Shown here piece after piece: positions 7,827 to 14,772 of a stretch of 21,862 nt of DNA. The translations under genes were made by a program, and so were the position numbers. This DNA comes from JAVBOJ01 sp031550755. GTDB taxonomy: Bacteria; Bacillota; Clostridia; Oscillospirales; UBA929. Position 1 is the first letter of the stretch, and every line of letters begins with the position of its first letter. The notes under the pieces are model-generated. The model did not search any database. It saw only the letters and a list, made by a program, of their open reading frames with translations, and was not told the origin of the DNA. The DNA lies in assembly GCA_031550755.1 (NCBI GenBank), contig JAVBOJ010000051.1:1-21862 (forward strand), in the 5' to 3' direction.

Positions 7827-8906
7827 ATGAAAAAACACATTATAAATAAAATGTCTCTCACAAAAACGGCCTTTTTTCTGGCGGTCGTCTTCTGCCTGAC
7901 CAGCCTGCCCGCGCCGGCCTTGGCCGCGCAAGCCCTGCCCCAAACGCCTGTCAAAACTCTCATCCCGGTCGGACGCGCCGTGGGTCTGCGGCTGGCCTCG
8001 GACGGCGTCATGGTCATCGGACTGTCCGCCGTGACCACCAAGGACGGCGATATCAGCCCCGCCACCGACGCCGGGCTTCTCGCCGGGGATATGATCACCC
8101 ATATCGACGCCATCCCGATCAGCTCGGTGGCCGGTCTCAAGGATGCGGTCGACGCCTCTCAGGGGCGCACCGTTTCGGTGCAGTTCAACCGCGACGGGAT
8201 GCCGCTGCGCAAAAACCTGACGCCGGTGCAGTCCGCCATGGACGGCCTTTACAAAATGGGCGCATGGGTGCGCGACAGCATGGCCGGCATCGGCACGGTC
8301 ACCTTTTATGATCCGGACAGCGGCCTGTTCGGCGCGCTGGGTCACGGCATCAACGAGGTCGATACCGGGCGGCTGATGCCCATGGCGTCCGGCTCGGTCC
8401 TGGAATCGACCATCCGCGAGGTGCGCCGCGGCGAGGTGGGCACCCCCGGCGAGCTCAAGGGCGACTTTCCGGACGGACAGACCCGCGGCCGCCTGATCGC
8501 CAACACACAGGCCGGCGTATTCGGCACGCTGGACGATCCCTCCTTTTTGGATCTGGGTAAGCCGTTGCCTATGGCTCGTCCGCAGGAAGCCCAGACCGGC
8601 CCGGTCGTGATTTATTCCAATGTGTCAGGCGACACGGTGGAGCCGTACGAGGCGGAAATTGTCAAGGTTTTTCAGAATGGAGATGACAGCGGACGGAATT
8701 TTATGATCAAGATCACCGATCCCAAGCTGCTGGAGCGCACCGGCGGCATTGTACAGGGCATGAGCGGCAGTCCGGTCATCCAAAATGGTAAATTTTTGGG
8801 CGCCGTGACCCATGTGCTGATCAACGACCCCAAACGAGGGTACGGAATTTTTGCCGAAACCATGCTGGGCGAAGGCATGGCCAACCTCCAAAAACTGGCT
8901 TCTTAA
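7827..8906 (+). CDS. spoIVB: SpoIVB sporulation serine peptidase
   Basis: The 359-residue protein starts with a signal/anchor segment (about residues 12-33, ending in ALAA). It has a PDZ domain (about 55-130: DAGLLAGDMITHIDAIPI) and a C-terminal S55 peptidase domain. The probable triad is His173 (LGHGINEVD), Asp298 (ITDPK) and Ser313 (GMSGSP). The spacing from Asp to Ser is 15, the same as in the known Bacillus triad H236/D363/S378. SpoIVB is secreted from the forespore and triggers sigma-K activation by cleaving SpoIVFA. AGGAG lies 8 bases before the ATG. A TTGACA at 7721 lacks a partner -10. CATACTG at 7783 resembles a sigma-G -10, but I see no matching -35. Confidence 0.96.
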   Translation: MKKHIINKMSLTKTAFFLAVVFCLTSLPAPALAAQALPQTPVKTLIPVGRAVGLRLASDGVMVIGLSAVTTKDGDISPATDAGLLAGDMITHIDAIPISSVAGLKDAVDASQGRTVSVQFNRDGMPLRKNLTPVQSAMDGLYKMGAWVRDSMAGIGTVTFYDPDSGLFGALGHGINEVDTGRLMPMASGSVLESTIREVRRGEVGTPGELKGDFPDGQTRGRLIANTQAGVFGTLDDPSFLDLGKPLPMARPQEAQTGPVVIYSNVSGDTVEPYEAEIVKVFQNGDDSGRNFMIKITDPKLLERTGGIVQGMSGSPVIQNGKFLGAVTHVLINDPKRGYGIFAETMLGEGMANLQKLAS

Positions 8907-8911
8907 CGCAG

Positions 8912-8919
8912 TTGTCGAA
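8912..8919 (+). promoter_or_regulatory. 0A box (Spo0A binding site) upstream of spo0A
   Basis: TTGTCGAA contains the perfect 0A-box core TGTCGAA and lies just after the spoIVB stop, in the 152-base gap before spo0A. Weaker matches occur at 8923 (AGTCGAT) and 8970 (AATCGAA). A sequence fitting the sigma-H -10 pattern (ATCGAATAT, 8971-8979) is present, but I see no clear sigma-H -35. Autoregulation through such boxes is established in Bacillus. Confidence 0.7.
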
Positions 8920-9058
8920 TCAAGTCGATGAAAAATCCCAAATTATTCCATTTTAGTATTGTAAAACCCAATCGAATATGATATCTTTATAGTGTCTTAC
9001 AAAACCTTCCAATTGTGGGGGCCAGAAACAGAAAGAAGAAAAAGGAGTTGGACAGTTT

Positions 9059-9856
9059 ATGGAAAACAAGACAAAGGTGATCATCGCCGACAACAACGCG
9101 GATTTCCGTGCGACTTTGATCGATTCCCTGGAAAGTCAGCCTGAGATTGAAATTGTCGGCGTTGCCACCGACGGCTATCAGGCGCTCACGCTCATCGCCG
9201 GCCACAATCCCGACGTGGTGTTGCTGGACATCGTGCTGCCCCTGCTGGACGGGTTCAGCGTCATGAAATCCGTCGCCGCGATGGAAAGCCGCCACCGCCC
9301 CGCCGTCATCGTGCTGTCCAATTTCGCCAACGACAGCGCCACCTCGGAGGCCGCCAGCTTGGGCGCGCAGTATTATATGGTGAAGCCGTTTGAAATGTCC
9401 GCCCTGATTTCCCGCATTTTAAACGTGGGCAATCGCCGCGCCAACCTGCCAAACGCGATGCCCGCCTCGTTTAATTCCAATCGTCCCATGAAAAGCGATA
9501 TCGACATCGAAACCAAGGTGACCGACATCATCCACGAAATCGGCGTGCCCGCCCATATCAAGGGCTACCAGTATCTGCGCGCCGCGATTATGGTCGCCAT
9601 CAAGGATCCCGAGGCCATCAACGCCATTACCAAGGTGCTGTATCCGTCGGTGGCCAAGGCCTTTGACACCACACCGTCCCGCGTGGAGCGCGCCATCCGC
9701 CACGCCATTGAGGTGGCGTGGGACCGGGGCGATTTGGAGATTTTGCAGAGCTTTTTCGGCTACACGGTTTCCAACATCAAGGGCAAGCCCACCAATTCGG
9801 AATTCGTCGCCATGATCGCCGACCGGCTGTCGTTGCAGCTCAAAGCCGGGGCGTAA
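9059..9856 (+). CDS. spo0A: Sporulation master regulator Spo0A
   Basis: The 265-residue protein has an N-terminal receiver domain (residues 1-125) with acidic pocket Asp11, phospho-acceptor Asp57 (VVLLD) and Lys109. After a linker comes the Spo0A-specific DNA-binding domain (about 150-265), with HIKGYQYLRAAI, the recognition region TPSRVERAIRHAIEVAWDRG and the tail KPTNSEFVAMIADRL. Phosphorylated Spo0A binds 0A boxes to start sporulation and stationary-phase programmes. The order spoIVB-spo0A is conserved in endospore formers. AAGGAG lies 11 bases before the ATG, a slightly long spacing. A strong terminator follows. Confidence 0.98.
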   Translation: MENKTKVIIADNNADFRATLIDSLESQPEIEIVGVATDGYQALTLIAGHNPDVVLLDIVLPLLDGFSVMKSVAAMESRHRPAVIVLSNFANDSATSEAASLGAQYYMVKPFEMSALISRILNVGNRRANLPNAMPASFNSNRPMKSDIDIETKVTDIIHEIGVPAHIKGYQYLRAAIMVAIKDPEAINAITKVLYPSVAKAFDTTPSRVERAIRHAIEVAWDRGDLEILQSFFGYTVSNIKGKPTNSEFVAMIADRLSLQLKAGA

Positions 9857-9872
9857 AAGTTTCCTGAAAAAC

Positions 9873-9927
9873 AATACACCAGCCGAAAAGAGAGGATTTT
9901 GTCTTTTCGGCTGGTGTATTTTGTTGG
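9873..9927 (+). terminator. Intrinsic terminator after spo0A
   Basis: An 18-bp perfect stem (9873-9890 with 9903-9920, 12-base loop) is followed by a T-rich stretch (TTGTTGG). The stem is unusually long. Part of its right arm recurs at 10587. Confidence 0.8.
9907..9917 (+). repeat. Direct repeat, left copy, beside the AT-rich gene
   Basis: TCGGCTGGTGT here is identical to 10587-10597. Both copies are followed by similar sequence, roughly (GT)ATTxTTG with GTGTG or TGTG. The two copies enclose the AT-rich gene at 9987-10502. Confidence 0.55.
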
Positions 9928-9931
9928 TGTG

Positions 9932-9940
9932 TGGTATAGT
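9932..9940 (+). promoter_or_regulatory. Putative extended -10 promoter for the AT-rich gene
   Basis: TGGTATAGT is an extended -10 element 46 bases before the ATG at 9987. It lies right after the spo0A terminator, so the gene is probably transcribed on its own. Confidence 0.5.
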
Positions 9941-9986
9941 GGGGATGGTGAAATAATCCAATAACATACAAACGGGAGAAATTTCA

Positions 9987-10502
9987 ATGTCACATAAAAT
10001 GAAACGAATAGGCAGATATTTCGTATACGCGGTTTTGACAAACGCTATATACGGATGTATTCTGTATTTTTTGGTTGTATGGTTGGCCAGACATTCTCTC
10101 CTGTACGCGTATATCGGCAATCTTGTGATGGTTGCTTTGGGTTTGGCAGGGGATATATTTGTTCTCAAGGCATTAACATCCAAAAAGTATGTTGCGGTAT
10201 TAAAGAAAGAAAAAACCGGAGAGAAAGAATACCAAGCCTTTCAATGGTTGTTTAACAACTATGTTTCTTTTAAGGCCATGTTGTATCTGTTTTATGCGTT
10301 CCTTTTGATTGCCTCCCAAATCATCAATTTCAGCAATATTGCAGTAGGTCGGGATCTCGAAAACTTTATGCGCACAACCGATTACAGCATATTGATTATC
10401 ATCGCCATTGACGAGTTCATCGAGCGATTTTCACAAGGCAGGAAAAACGCCGAAACAGCATTGGAAACGCTCAGAAAAAATTGGACGGATACGCAAGGTT
10501 AA
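9987..10502 (+). CDS. Hypothetical four-helix membrane protein, AT-rich
   Basis: I do not recognise this 171-residue protein. It has a basic N-terminus and about four hydrophobic segments (near residues 12-34, 38-62, 90-113 and 131-146), with a charged cytoplasmic-type loop (KKYVAVLKKEKTGEKEY) between the second and third and a charged C-terminal tail. GGGAGA lies 8 bases upstream of the ATG. The base composition is plainly more AT-rich than that of its neighbours, with many AAA, TTT and ATT codons, which suggests recent acquisition. Short direct repeats flank it. No catalytic motif is visible. Confidence 0.75.
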   Translation: MSHKMKRIGRYFVYAVLTNAIYGCILYFLVVWLARHSLLYAYIGNLVMVALGLAGDIFVLKALTSKKYVAVLKKEKTGEKEYQAFQWLFNNYVSFKAMLYLFYAFLLIASQIINFSNIAVGRDLENFMRTTDYSILIIIAIDEFIERFSQGRKNAETALETLRKNWTDTQG

Positions 10503-10586
10503 CGGAATATTTCGGAGTGCAATATGCGTATAGGATATGCATTGTATTATGGAAAGTAAGTGACGAGCCATTGCTGTGTAAAATGC

Positions 10587-10597
10587 TCGGCTGGTGT
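10587..10597 (+). repeat. Direct repeat, right copy, beside the AT-rich gene
   Basis: This is an 11-base exact copy of 9907-9917, with further imperfect similarity for about 30 bases downstream. The gap 10503-10672 otherwise holds only the hairpin at 10621. Confidence 0.55.
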
Positions 10598-10620
10598 GTA
10601 TTGTTGTTTGTGCCATTATA

Positions 10621-10649
10621 GGGGCGACCGTCCCCCGATCGCCCCTTTT
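10621..10649 (+). terminator. Putative terminator downstream of the AT-rich gene
   Basis: A 7-bp perfect stem (GGGGCGA at 10621, TCGCCCC at 10639) with an 11-base loop is followed by TTTT. It is 119 bases beyond the stop codon, so it may belong to the ancestral locus rather than to the gene. Confidence 0.55.
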
Positions 10650-10672
10650 CGCCGTTTGGCGGACACTTTCCC

Positions 10673-12337
10673 CTACTCCTGCCGTCCCAGTTCCAGCCGC
10701 CCGACCGCTTCCTCGCGCAGCTTGTATTTCTGGATTTTGCCCGACGCGGTCATCGGAAAGGCGTCCACAAACAGTATATACGACGGGATCTTGTGGCGCG
10801 ACATGCGCTCGCGCACAAAGGCTTGGATGTCCTCCTCCGACGGGGACGCGCCCTCGCGCGCGATGACAAAGGCGCAGACCTCCTCGCCGAATTTCTGCGA
10901 CGGCACGGCCACCACCTGCACATCCTTGACCTCGGGATGGGTGTAGATGAGCTCCTCAATTTCGCGCGGATAGATGTTCTCGCCGCCCCGAATGATCATG
11001 TCGCGGATGCGCCCGGTAATGGCGTAATAGCCCTCCTCGTCGCAGGTGCCGAGGTCGCCGGTGTGCAGCCAGCCGTCGGCGTCGATGGCGGCGGCGGTGG
11101 CCTCCGGCATGTTGTAATAGCCCTTCATGACATGATACCCGCGGGTGCAGATCTCCCCCGGCACACCCGGCGGCACGGGCAGCCCGGTGTCGGGATCGAC
11201 AACCTTGCCCTCGCAGTTGGGCAGCAGCCGCCCCACGGTGGACACCCGCCGCTCCACCGGATCATCGGTGCGCGACATGGTCATGCCGGGGCTGCATTCG
11301 GTCTGGCCGTAGGTAATGACGATGTCTCGCATATGCATCCGGTCAATGACCTGCCGCATGACCTCCATGGGGCAGGTGGAGCCGGCCATGATGCCGGTAC
11401 GCAGGCTGGAAAGGTCATATTTGTGAAAATCGGGATGCTCCAGCATGAAAATAAACATGGTCGGTACACCGTGTACCGCCGTGCATTTTTCCGCCTCGAC
11501 GGTTTTCATCACGCCAACCGGCGAATAGACCTCCACCGGCACCATGGCGGTGCCATGGGTAATACAGGCCATCTGCGCCAGCACCAGCCCGAAGCAGTGG
11601 AAAAACGGCACCGGGATGCACAGCCGGTCCTGTTCGGTCAGACGCATGTTTTCGCCGATAAAATACCCGTTGTTGAGAATGTTAAAATGGGTCAGCATGA
11701 CGCCCTTGGGGAACCCCGTGGTGCCCGAGGTATACTGCATATTGATGACCTCATGGGGTGTGGTGGTGTTCTGGACGGCGTCCAGCTCCGCCTCGGGCAC
11801 TTCCCTGCCCAGAGCCAGCACATCCTCCCAGCTGAACAAGCCGGGACGCGGCGCGGGAGCCGCCTGCGGCGGCAGATGAACAATATTTTTGAGCTTGGGC
11901 AGACGCGGCGAGGCCAGCCCACCCGGCGCGCCGGTTGTCAGCTCCGGCAGCAGATCATCCAAAATGGACAGATAATCCGAGCCCTTGATGCCGTCACAAA
12001 ACAGCAGCGTCATGGAATCCGACTGGCGCAGGAGATATTCCAGCTCGAAAATTTTATAGTTTGTGTTGACGGTGACCAATACCGCCCCGATTTTGGCGCA
12101 GGCGTACAGCGTAATGGCCCATTCGGGGATGTTGGTCGCCCAAATGGCGACATGGTCGCCCTTTTTGATGCCCATCTTGAGAAAACCACGCGCCGCCAGC
12201 CGGCAGCGCTCGTTGAACTCCCGATAGGTCAGCCGCAGGCCACGATCCAGATAGACCAGCGCATCCCGGTCGGAGAATGTCTCGGCCATATGATCCATCC
12301 AATGGCCGATGGTGTCGTTTAAAAATTCTTTCTGCAT
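10673..12337 (-). CDS. AMP-dependent acyl-CoA synthetase-like ligase
   Basis: The 554-residue protein has all the landmarks of the ANL adenylate-forming superfamily in the order seen in fatty/medium-chain acyl-CoA synthetases: the P-loop YTSGTTGFPKG at 202-212, an aromatic gate region (VPFFHCFG), YGQTECSP, the hinge TGDLGTCDEEGYYAITGR and the C-terminal lysine segment TASGKIQKYKLR. It would activate a carboxylic acid with ATP and transfer it to CoA; chain length cannot be read from sequence. There is no signal peptide and no carrier-protein domain. GGGAGGA lies 7 bases before the ATG. A T-box leader with its own promoter and terminator stands directly upstream, suggesting control by an uncharged tRNA. 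The gene ends in TAG. Confidence 0.93.
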   Translation of the reverse strand: MQKEFLNDTIGHWMDHMAETFSDRDALVYLDRGLRLTYREFNERCRLAARGFLKMGIKKGDHVAIWATNIPEWAITLYACAKIGAVLVTVNTNYKIFELEYLLRQSDSMTLLFCDGIKGSDYLSILDDLLPELTTGAPGGLASPRLPKLKNIVHLPPQAAPAPRPGLFSWEDVLALGREVPEAELDAVQNTTTPHEVINMQYTSGTTGFPKGVMLTHFNILNNGYFIGENMRLTEQDRLCIPVPFFHCFGLVLAQMACITHGTAMVPVEVYSPVGVMKTVEAEKCTAVHGVPTMFIFMLEHPDFHKYDLSSLRTGIMAGSTCPMEVMRQVIDRMHMRDIVITYGQTECSPGMTMSRTDDPVERRVSTVGRLLPNCEGKVVDPDTGLPVPPGVPGEICTRGYHVMKGYYNMPEATAAAIDADGWLHTGDLGTCDEEGYYAITGRIRDMIIRGGENIYPREIEELIYTHPEVKDVQVVAVPSQKFGEEVCAFVIAREGASPSEEDIQAFVRERMSRHKIPSYILFVDAFPMTASGKIQKYKLREEAVGRLELGRQE

Positions 12338-12362
12338 GGGGTCGTCCTCCCAATCAAAAATA

Positions 12363-12649
12363 CGCCAAAAAGCCCCTCGAAGCCTTTGGCTTCAAGGGGC
12401 GTAAAATTTACGCGGTACCACCCTTGTTCCCCCGCCGCATGGCAGGGCTCATAGGACATTGCTGTCCCGCGGCCTGTAACGGAGCCGAACCGGCAACGCC
12501 TACCCCGGATCAACCGGCTCGGCGCGCAGCTCACGGGCGAGAGGGTTTGAGGAAAACATCCCGTGAAATATCCCCCGCCGTCTCGCACCATCCGACGGCT
12601 CTCTGAAGGGAAATATTCCGACCCGATCCCGATCATCGCGATTTCATTG
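12363..12649 (-). promoter_or_regulatory. T-box riboswitch leader of the acyl-CoA synthetase gene
   Basis: The minus strand holds the hallmark AAGGGTGGTACCGCG (12411-12425). About 170 bases earlier is a Stem I with AGAGAGCCG, the distal loop GGATGGTGCGA closed by a 6-bp stem GCCGTC/GACGGC, a supporting arm of about 12 bp and a GATGA K-turn-like element. A GAGCCG/CGGCTC stem and a GGGAC/GTCC hairpin lie between, as Stem II/III positions require. The antiterminator bulge is UGGU, which would pair with a tRNA ending ACCA (discriminator A). I could not fix the specifier codon: the Stem I right arm includes CUC followed by A (Leu) and UUC (Phe) as candidates. Confidence 0.92.
12367..12400 (-). terminator. 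T-box-controlled terminator
   Basis: On the minus strand a 13-bp stem (12388-12400 with 12372-12384, loop AAA) is followed by TTTTT (12367-12371). It lies between the conserved T-box sequence and the ligase ribosome binding site. The left arm's CCCCUUG can instead pair with CAAGGG of the T-box, giving the expected antiterminator alternative. Confidence 0.93.
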
Positions 12650-12655
12650 CTTTCT

Positions 12656-12684
12656 AGTGTACCGAAAAAAAACCGCTTTGTCAA
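12656..12684 (-). promoter_or_regulatory. Sigma-A promoter of the T-box leader
   Basis: The minus strand reads TTGACA (12679-12684), a 17-base spacer, then TACACT (12656-12661). Transcription would start near 12649, a few bases before Stem I. Confidence 0.8.
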
Positions 12685-12734
12685 TGCCAAATCTCATTGT
12701 TTGCGCCGCCGCGCCGAAAAAGTAAATTTGATGC

Positions 12735-12763
12735 TTTACAGACCGGGCGAAAAATGGTATAAT
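12735..12763 (+). promoter_or_regulatory. Sigma-A promoter of tRNA-Arg
   Basis: TTTACA (12735-12740), 17 bases, then TATAAT (12758-12763) preceded by TGG, an extended -10. The predicted start is about 5 bases before the tRNA. Confidence 0.88.
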
Positions 12764-12774
12764 CACTCCGTTAT

Positions 12775-12850
12775 GCGCCCGTGGCTCAACGGATAGAGCA
12801 TCAGATTCCGGTTCTGAGGGTTGGGGGTTCGAGTCCCTCCGGGCGTGCCA
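12775..12850 (+). tRNA. tRNA-Arg (anticodon CCG)
   Basis: The 76-base cloverleaf has a GCGCCCG/CGGGCGT acceptor stem (first pair G-U), a D arm GCTC...GAGC, an anticodon stem TCAGA/TCTGA around the loop TTCCGGT giving anticodon CCG, and a T loop TTCGAGT on GGGGG/CCCTC. The discriminator base is G and CCA is encoded at 12848-12850. It reads CGG codons, useful in a GC-rich genome. Confidence 0.95.
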
Positions 12851-12907
12851 CAATGTGCCGAATGCCCGCGCAAGGAGACTAAGGCGCGGCAAGGCCGGGA
12901 AAACCAA

Positions 12908-12931
12908 GGCGACGCTAAGCGTCGCCTGTTT
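12908..12931 (+). terminator. Putative terminator after tRNA-Arg
   Basis: A perfect 8-bp stem GGCGACGC/GCGTCGCC with a 3-base loop is followed by TGTTTT, about 58 bases beyond the tRNA. I see nothing else in 12851-12998. Confidence 0.6.
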
Positions 12932-12998
12932 TCATGGACGGAGAACGGCTCAGACGACTGCCCGCGCGGGCACCGAGTCATGATTCAGACACATCCCC

Positions 12999-14042
12999 TC
13001 AATACTCGCTCTGTTTGGTGTAATTCTTCCCCGTATTGATAAACTCTGTCATCTTCCCCTTCGTGTCGCCGGCGGCAAAGGTGGCGTCCATGCGCGCGTA
13101 GCTCTTGCCGTCAAAATACACCTGCGCGTAGACCTTCACCCAGCCGCTGCCCTTGATATACACCTCGTTCCAGGCGTGGTAGGTGTTGTTGGGCGCGACG
13201 TAGCCCTTGACCAGCTTGGTCGGAACGCCCACAGAGCGCAGCATGGCGGCCATCAGGGAAGAATAATCGTAACAAATGCCCTTGGAAGAAGCCAATATGC
13301 TGTCCGGCACTGGTACATACCCGGTCAGCTTTCCCTGCTGCACCTGCTCGGCCTTGTCATAATCATAGGTGACCGTCCCGGCGATATACTCATAAATCGC
13401 ACGCACCTTCTCCAGCTCGCTGCCGCAGCCCTTGGTCAGAGCCTTGGCCTTGGCGACGGTGTCGGCATTGTCGGCAAAGTTGACCGTCTGGGTGGAGATG
13501 AGATAGGGCTGTGTCGTGCTCTGATAATTGGCCTCCACCCGTTCCATCTGAATGACGGCGTACTTCGTTCCCTCTATGCGCTCCAGCACCTTGACGGTAT
13601 AGGTTCCCTTCCCGGCCTGTAGGGAGTAGGTTTCCCACCGGCTCTTGCCGTTCAGCTCATAGACATAATTGATGCCGTCTTTTTCAATTTTCACTTTCAA
13701 ACTCTTGTCGTTTTCCCCCAGCGTCCGCACCTTTATGTAGGCCTTGTCGCGTCCGCCGGCATCGATTTCGGATTTGTCCCCGGTGAAGATAACCGATGTT
13801 GTCGGCACCTCATCTTCCGGCGCTTCACCCGGCGGCTCGGGCGTTGGTTCAGGCGTCGGCTCCGGCGTGGGCACCGGCGTCTTAGACGGCTTTGGTGTCG
13901 GGGTTTTGTGCGGCGTCACGCTGGGCGCGGGCGTCTCCGACGGAGACGGCGAAACCACGGGCGGCGGCAGAATCGCCGGCTGTTGAATGGCCGCCACATT
14001 TGCCACGAGGCAAAACGCGAGGATGATGGCCCATTGCTTCAT
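12999..14042 (-). CDS. Secreted transglutaminase-like protein under c-di-GMP control
   Basis: The 347-residue protein opens with a signal peptide (about residues 1-19). A proline/threonine-rich low-complexity linker follows (about 30-75, repeated TPEP units), then a small beta-rich region and a C-terminal transglutaminase-like domain. The papain-type triad is Cys257 (GICYDYSS), His289 (TYHAWNEV) and Asp319 (ARMDATF). Bacterial proteins of this kind act outside the cell as crosslinking enzymes or peptidases, often on surface proteins or wall peptides; the activity here is not known. No LPXTG or other anchor is seen at the C-terminus. GGAG lies 9 bases before the ATG. The transcript begins with a c-di-GMP-I riboswitch and terminator, so export is tied to the motile/sessile switch. 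Confidence 0.9.
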   Translation of the reverse strand: MKQWAIILAFCLVANVAAIQQPAILPPPVVSPSPSETPAPSVTPHKTPTPKPSKTPVPTPEPTPEPTPEPPGEAPEDEVPTTSVIFTGDKSEIDAGGRDKAYIKVRTLGENDKSLKVKIEKDGINYVYELNGKSRWETYSLQAGKGTYTVKVLERIEGTKYAVIQMERVEANYQSTTQPYLISTQTVNFADNADTVAKAKALTKGCGSELEKVRAIYEYIAGTVTYDYDKAEQVQQGKLTGYVPVPDSILASSKGICYDYSSLMAAMLRSVGVPTKLVKGYVAPNNTYHAWNEVYIKGSGWVKVYAQVYFDGKSYARMDATFAAGDTKGKMTEFINTGKNYTKQSEY

Positions 14043-14055
14043 AGCCGCTCACTCC

Positions 14056-14090
14056 AAAAAAAATCTCCCCGGCTGAAAAAGCCGAAGAGA
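14056..14090 (-). terminator. Riboswitch-controlled terminator
   Basis: On the minus strand an 11-bp stem (14080-14090 with 14064-14074, two G-U pairs, loop of 5) is followed by eight T residues (14056-14063). It lies directly between the c-di-GMP aptamer and the transglutaminase ribosome binding site. Confidence 0.93.
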
Positions 14091-14096
14091 ATATCC

Positions 14097-14188
14097 TCCT
14101 TCGACAGCTGGCTGCCACGCCGCGGTGCGGCAGAGGCCCTGTAGCTTTGCGCCCCTCCCTTTCGGAAGGTTTGCCCTTTTCGGGGTAA
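14097..14188 (-). promoter_or_regulatory. c-di-GMP-I (GEMM-I) riboswitch
   Basis: The minus strand carries the conserved blocks in order: AGGGCAAACC (14168-14177), a hairpin capped by a GAAA tetraloop in CGAAAGG (14158-14164), GGGGCGCAAAGC (14144-14155), ACAGGGCCT, and the closing CAGCCAGCTGTCGAA (14100-14114), with a variable GC-rich hairpin between the last two. Together these are the GEMM-I aptamer. Whether ligand binding turns expression on or off cannot be decided by eye. Confidence 0.93.
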
Positions 14189-14192
14189 CTTC

Positions 14193-14221
14193 ATTGTAGC
14201 ACGCGGCGGGGTTCAGAACAA
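14193..14221 (-). promoter_or_regulatory. Promoter of the riboswitch-transglutaminase transcript
   Basis: The minus strand shows TGC followed by TACAAT (14193-14198), an extended -10. A weak -35 (TTGTTC, 14216-14221) lies 17 bases upstream. The start would fall right at the aptamer. Confidence 0.7.
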
Positions 14222-14234
14222 GCGGAAATGCCTG

Positions 14235-14720
14235 TCAATAGCCGAACTTGCCCTCCAGCGACTCGTCCTGTTCGATCCAGTCGGACACCTCAAAGATCGT
14301 AAACTCGGTCGGCGTGTCGCGCACGACCACGCGGACGATGCCGGCATTGATGATGAGCCGTTTGCACATGGAACAGGAGCAGGTGTGCGGCTCCAGCTCT
14401 CCGGTTTTGGCATTGACGCAGGACATATACAGCGTAGCGCCGAGCATCTCGCTGCGCGGCGCGGAGATGATGGCGTTGGCCTCGGCATGCACCGACCGGC
14501 AGAGCTCATAGCGCTCACCCCGGGGAATGCCCATTTTTTCGCGCACGCAATAGCCCAAGTCGGTGCAGTTTTTGCGTCCGCGCGGCGCGCCGACATACCC
14601 GGTGGAAACGATTTCGTCGTTTTTGACGATGATGGCACCGAAATGACGCCGAAAACAAGTGCAGCGCTCGGAAACGGTCTGGGCAATATCGAGGTAATAA
14701 TTTTCTTTGTCGATCCGCAT
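14235..14720 (-). CDS. dCMP deaminase (ComEB-type)
   Basis: This 161-residue zinc enzyme deaminates dCMP to dUMP for thymidylate synthesis. The catalytic HAE is at residues 78-80 (SVHAEANAII), and the zinc cysteines are 116 and 119 in CSCSMC. The N-terminal ERCTCFRRHFGAIIVKND and GYVGAPRG segments match the deoxycytidylate deaminase family rather than the tRNA adenosine or cytidine deaminases. Length is normal. AGGGAGAG lies just before the ATG. The gene has its own promoter overlapping the rplA terminator. Transcripts may run on towards the riboswitch gene, as I see no terminator after the stop. Confidence 0.93.
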   Translation of the reverse strand: MRIDKENYYLDIAQTVSERCTCFRRHFGAIIVKNDEIVSTGYVGAPRGRKNCTDLGYCVREKMGIPRGERYELCRSVHAEANAIISAPRSEMLGATLYMSCVNAKTGELEPHTCSCSMCKRLIINAGIVRVVVRDTPTEFTIFEVSDWIEQDESLEGKFGY

Positions 14721-14743
14721 GATTTTCTCTCCCTTCCCGTCAA

Positions 14744-14772
14744 ATTATATCAAAAAAAAGTTCCCGGCACAA
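14744..14772 (-). promoter_or_regulatory. Promoter of the dCMP deaminase gene
   Basis: The minus strand has TGA followed by TATAAT (14744-14749), with a weak TTGTGC (14767-14772) 17 bases upstream. The -35 lies in the loop and stem of the rplA terminator, so the two signals share DNA. Confidence 0.6.

Noticed and set aside
10793..12322. Long open frame on the plus strand opposite the acyl-CoA synthetase
   Set aside because: The ligase on the minus strand has all family motifs; the opposite frame has none.
12763..12981. Small minus-strand open frame across the tRNA
   Set aside because: It lies over tRNA-Arg and its terminator; such frames over tRNAs are a common false call.
13801..13960. Tandem repeat DNA in the transglutaminase gene
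   Set aside because: It is the coding sequence of the proline/threonine-rich linker, not an independent repeat element.
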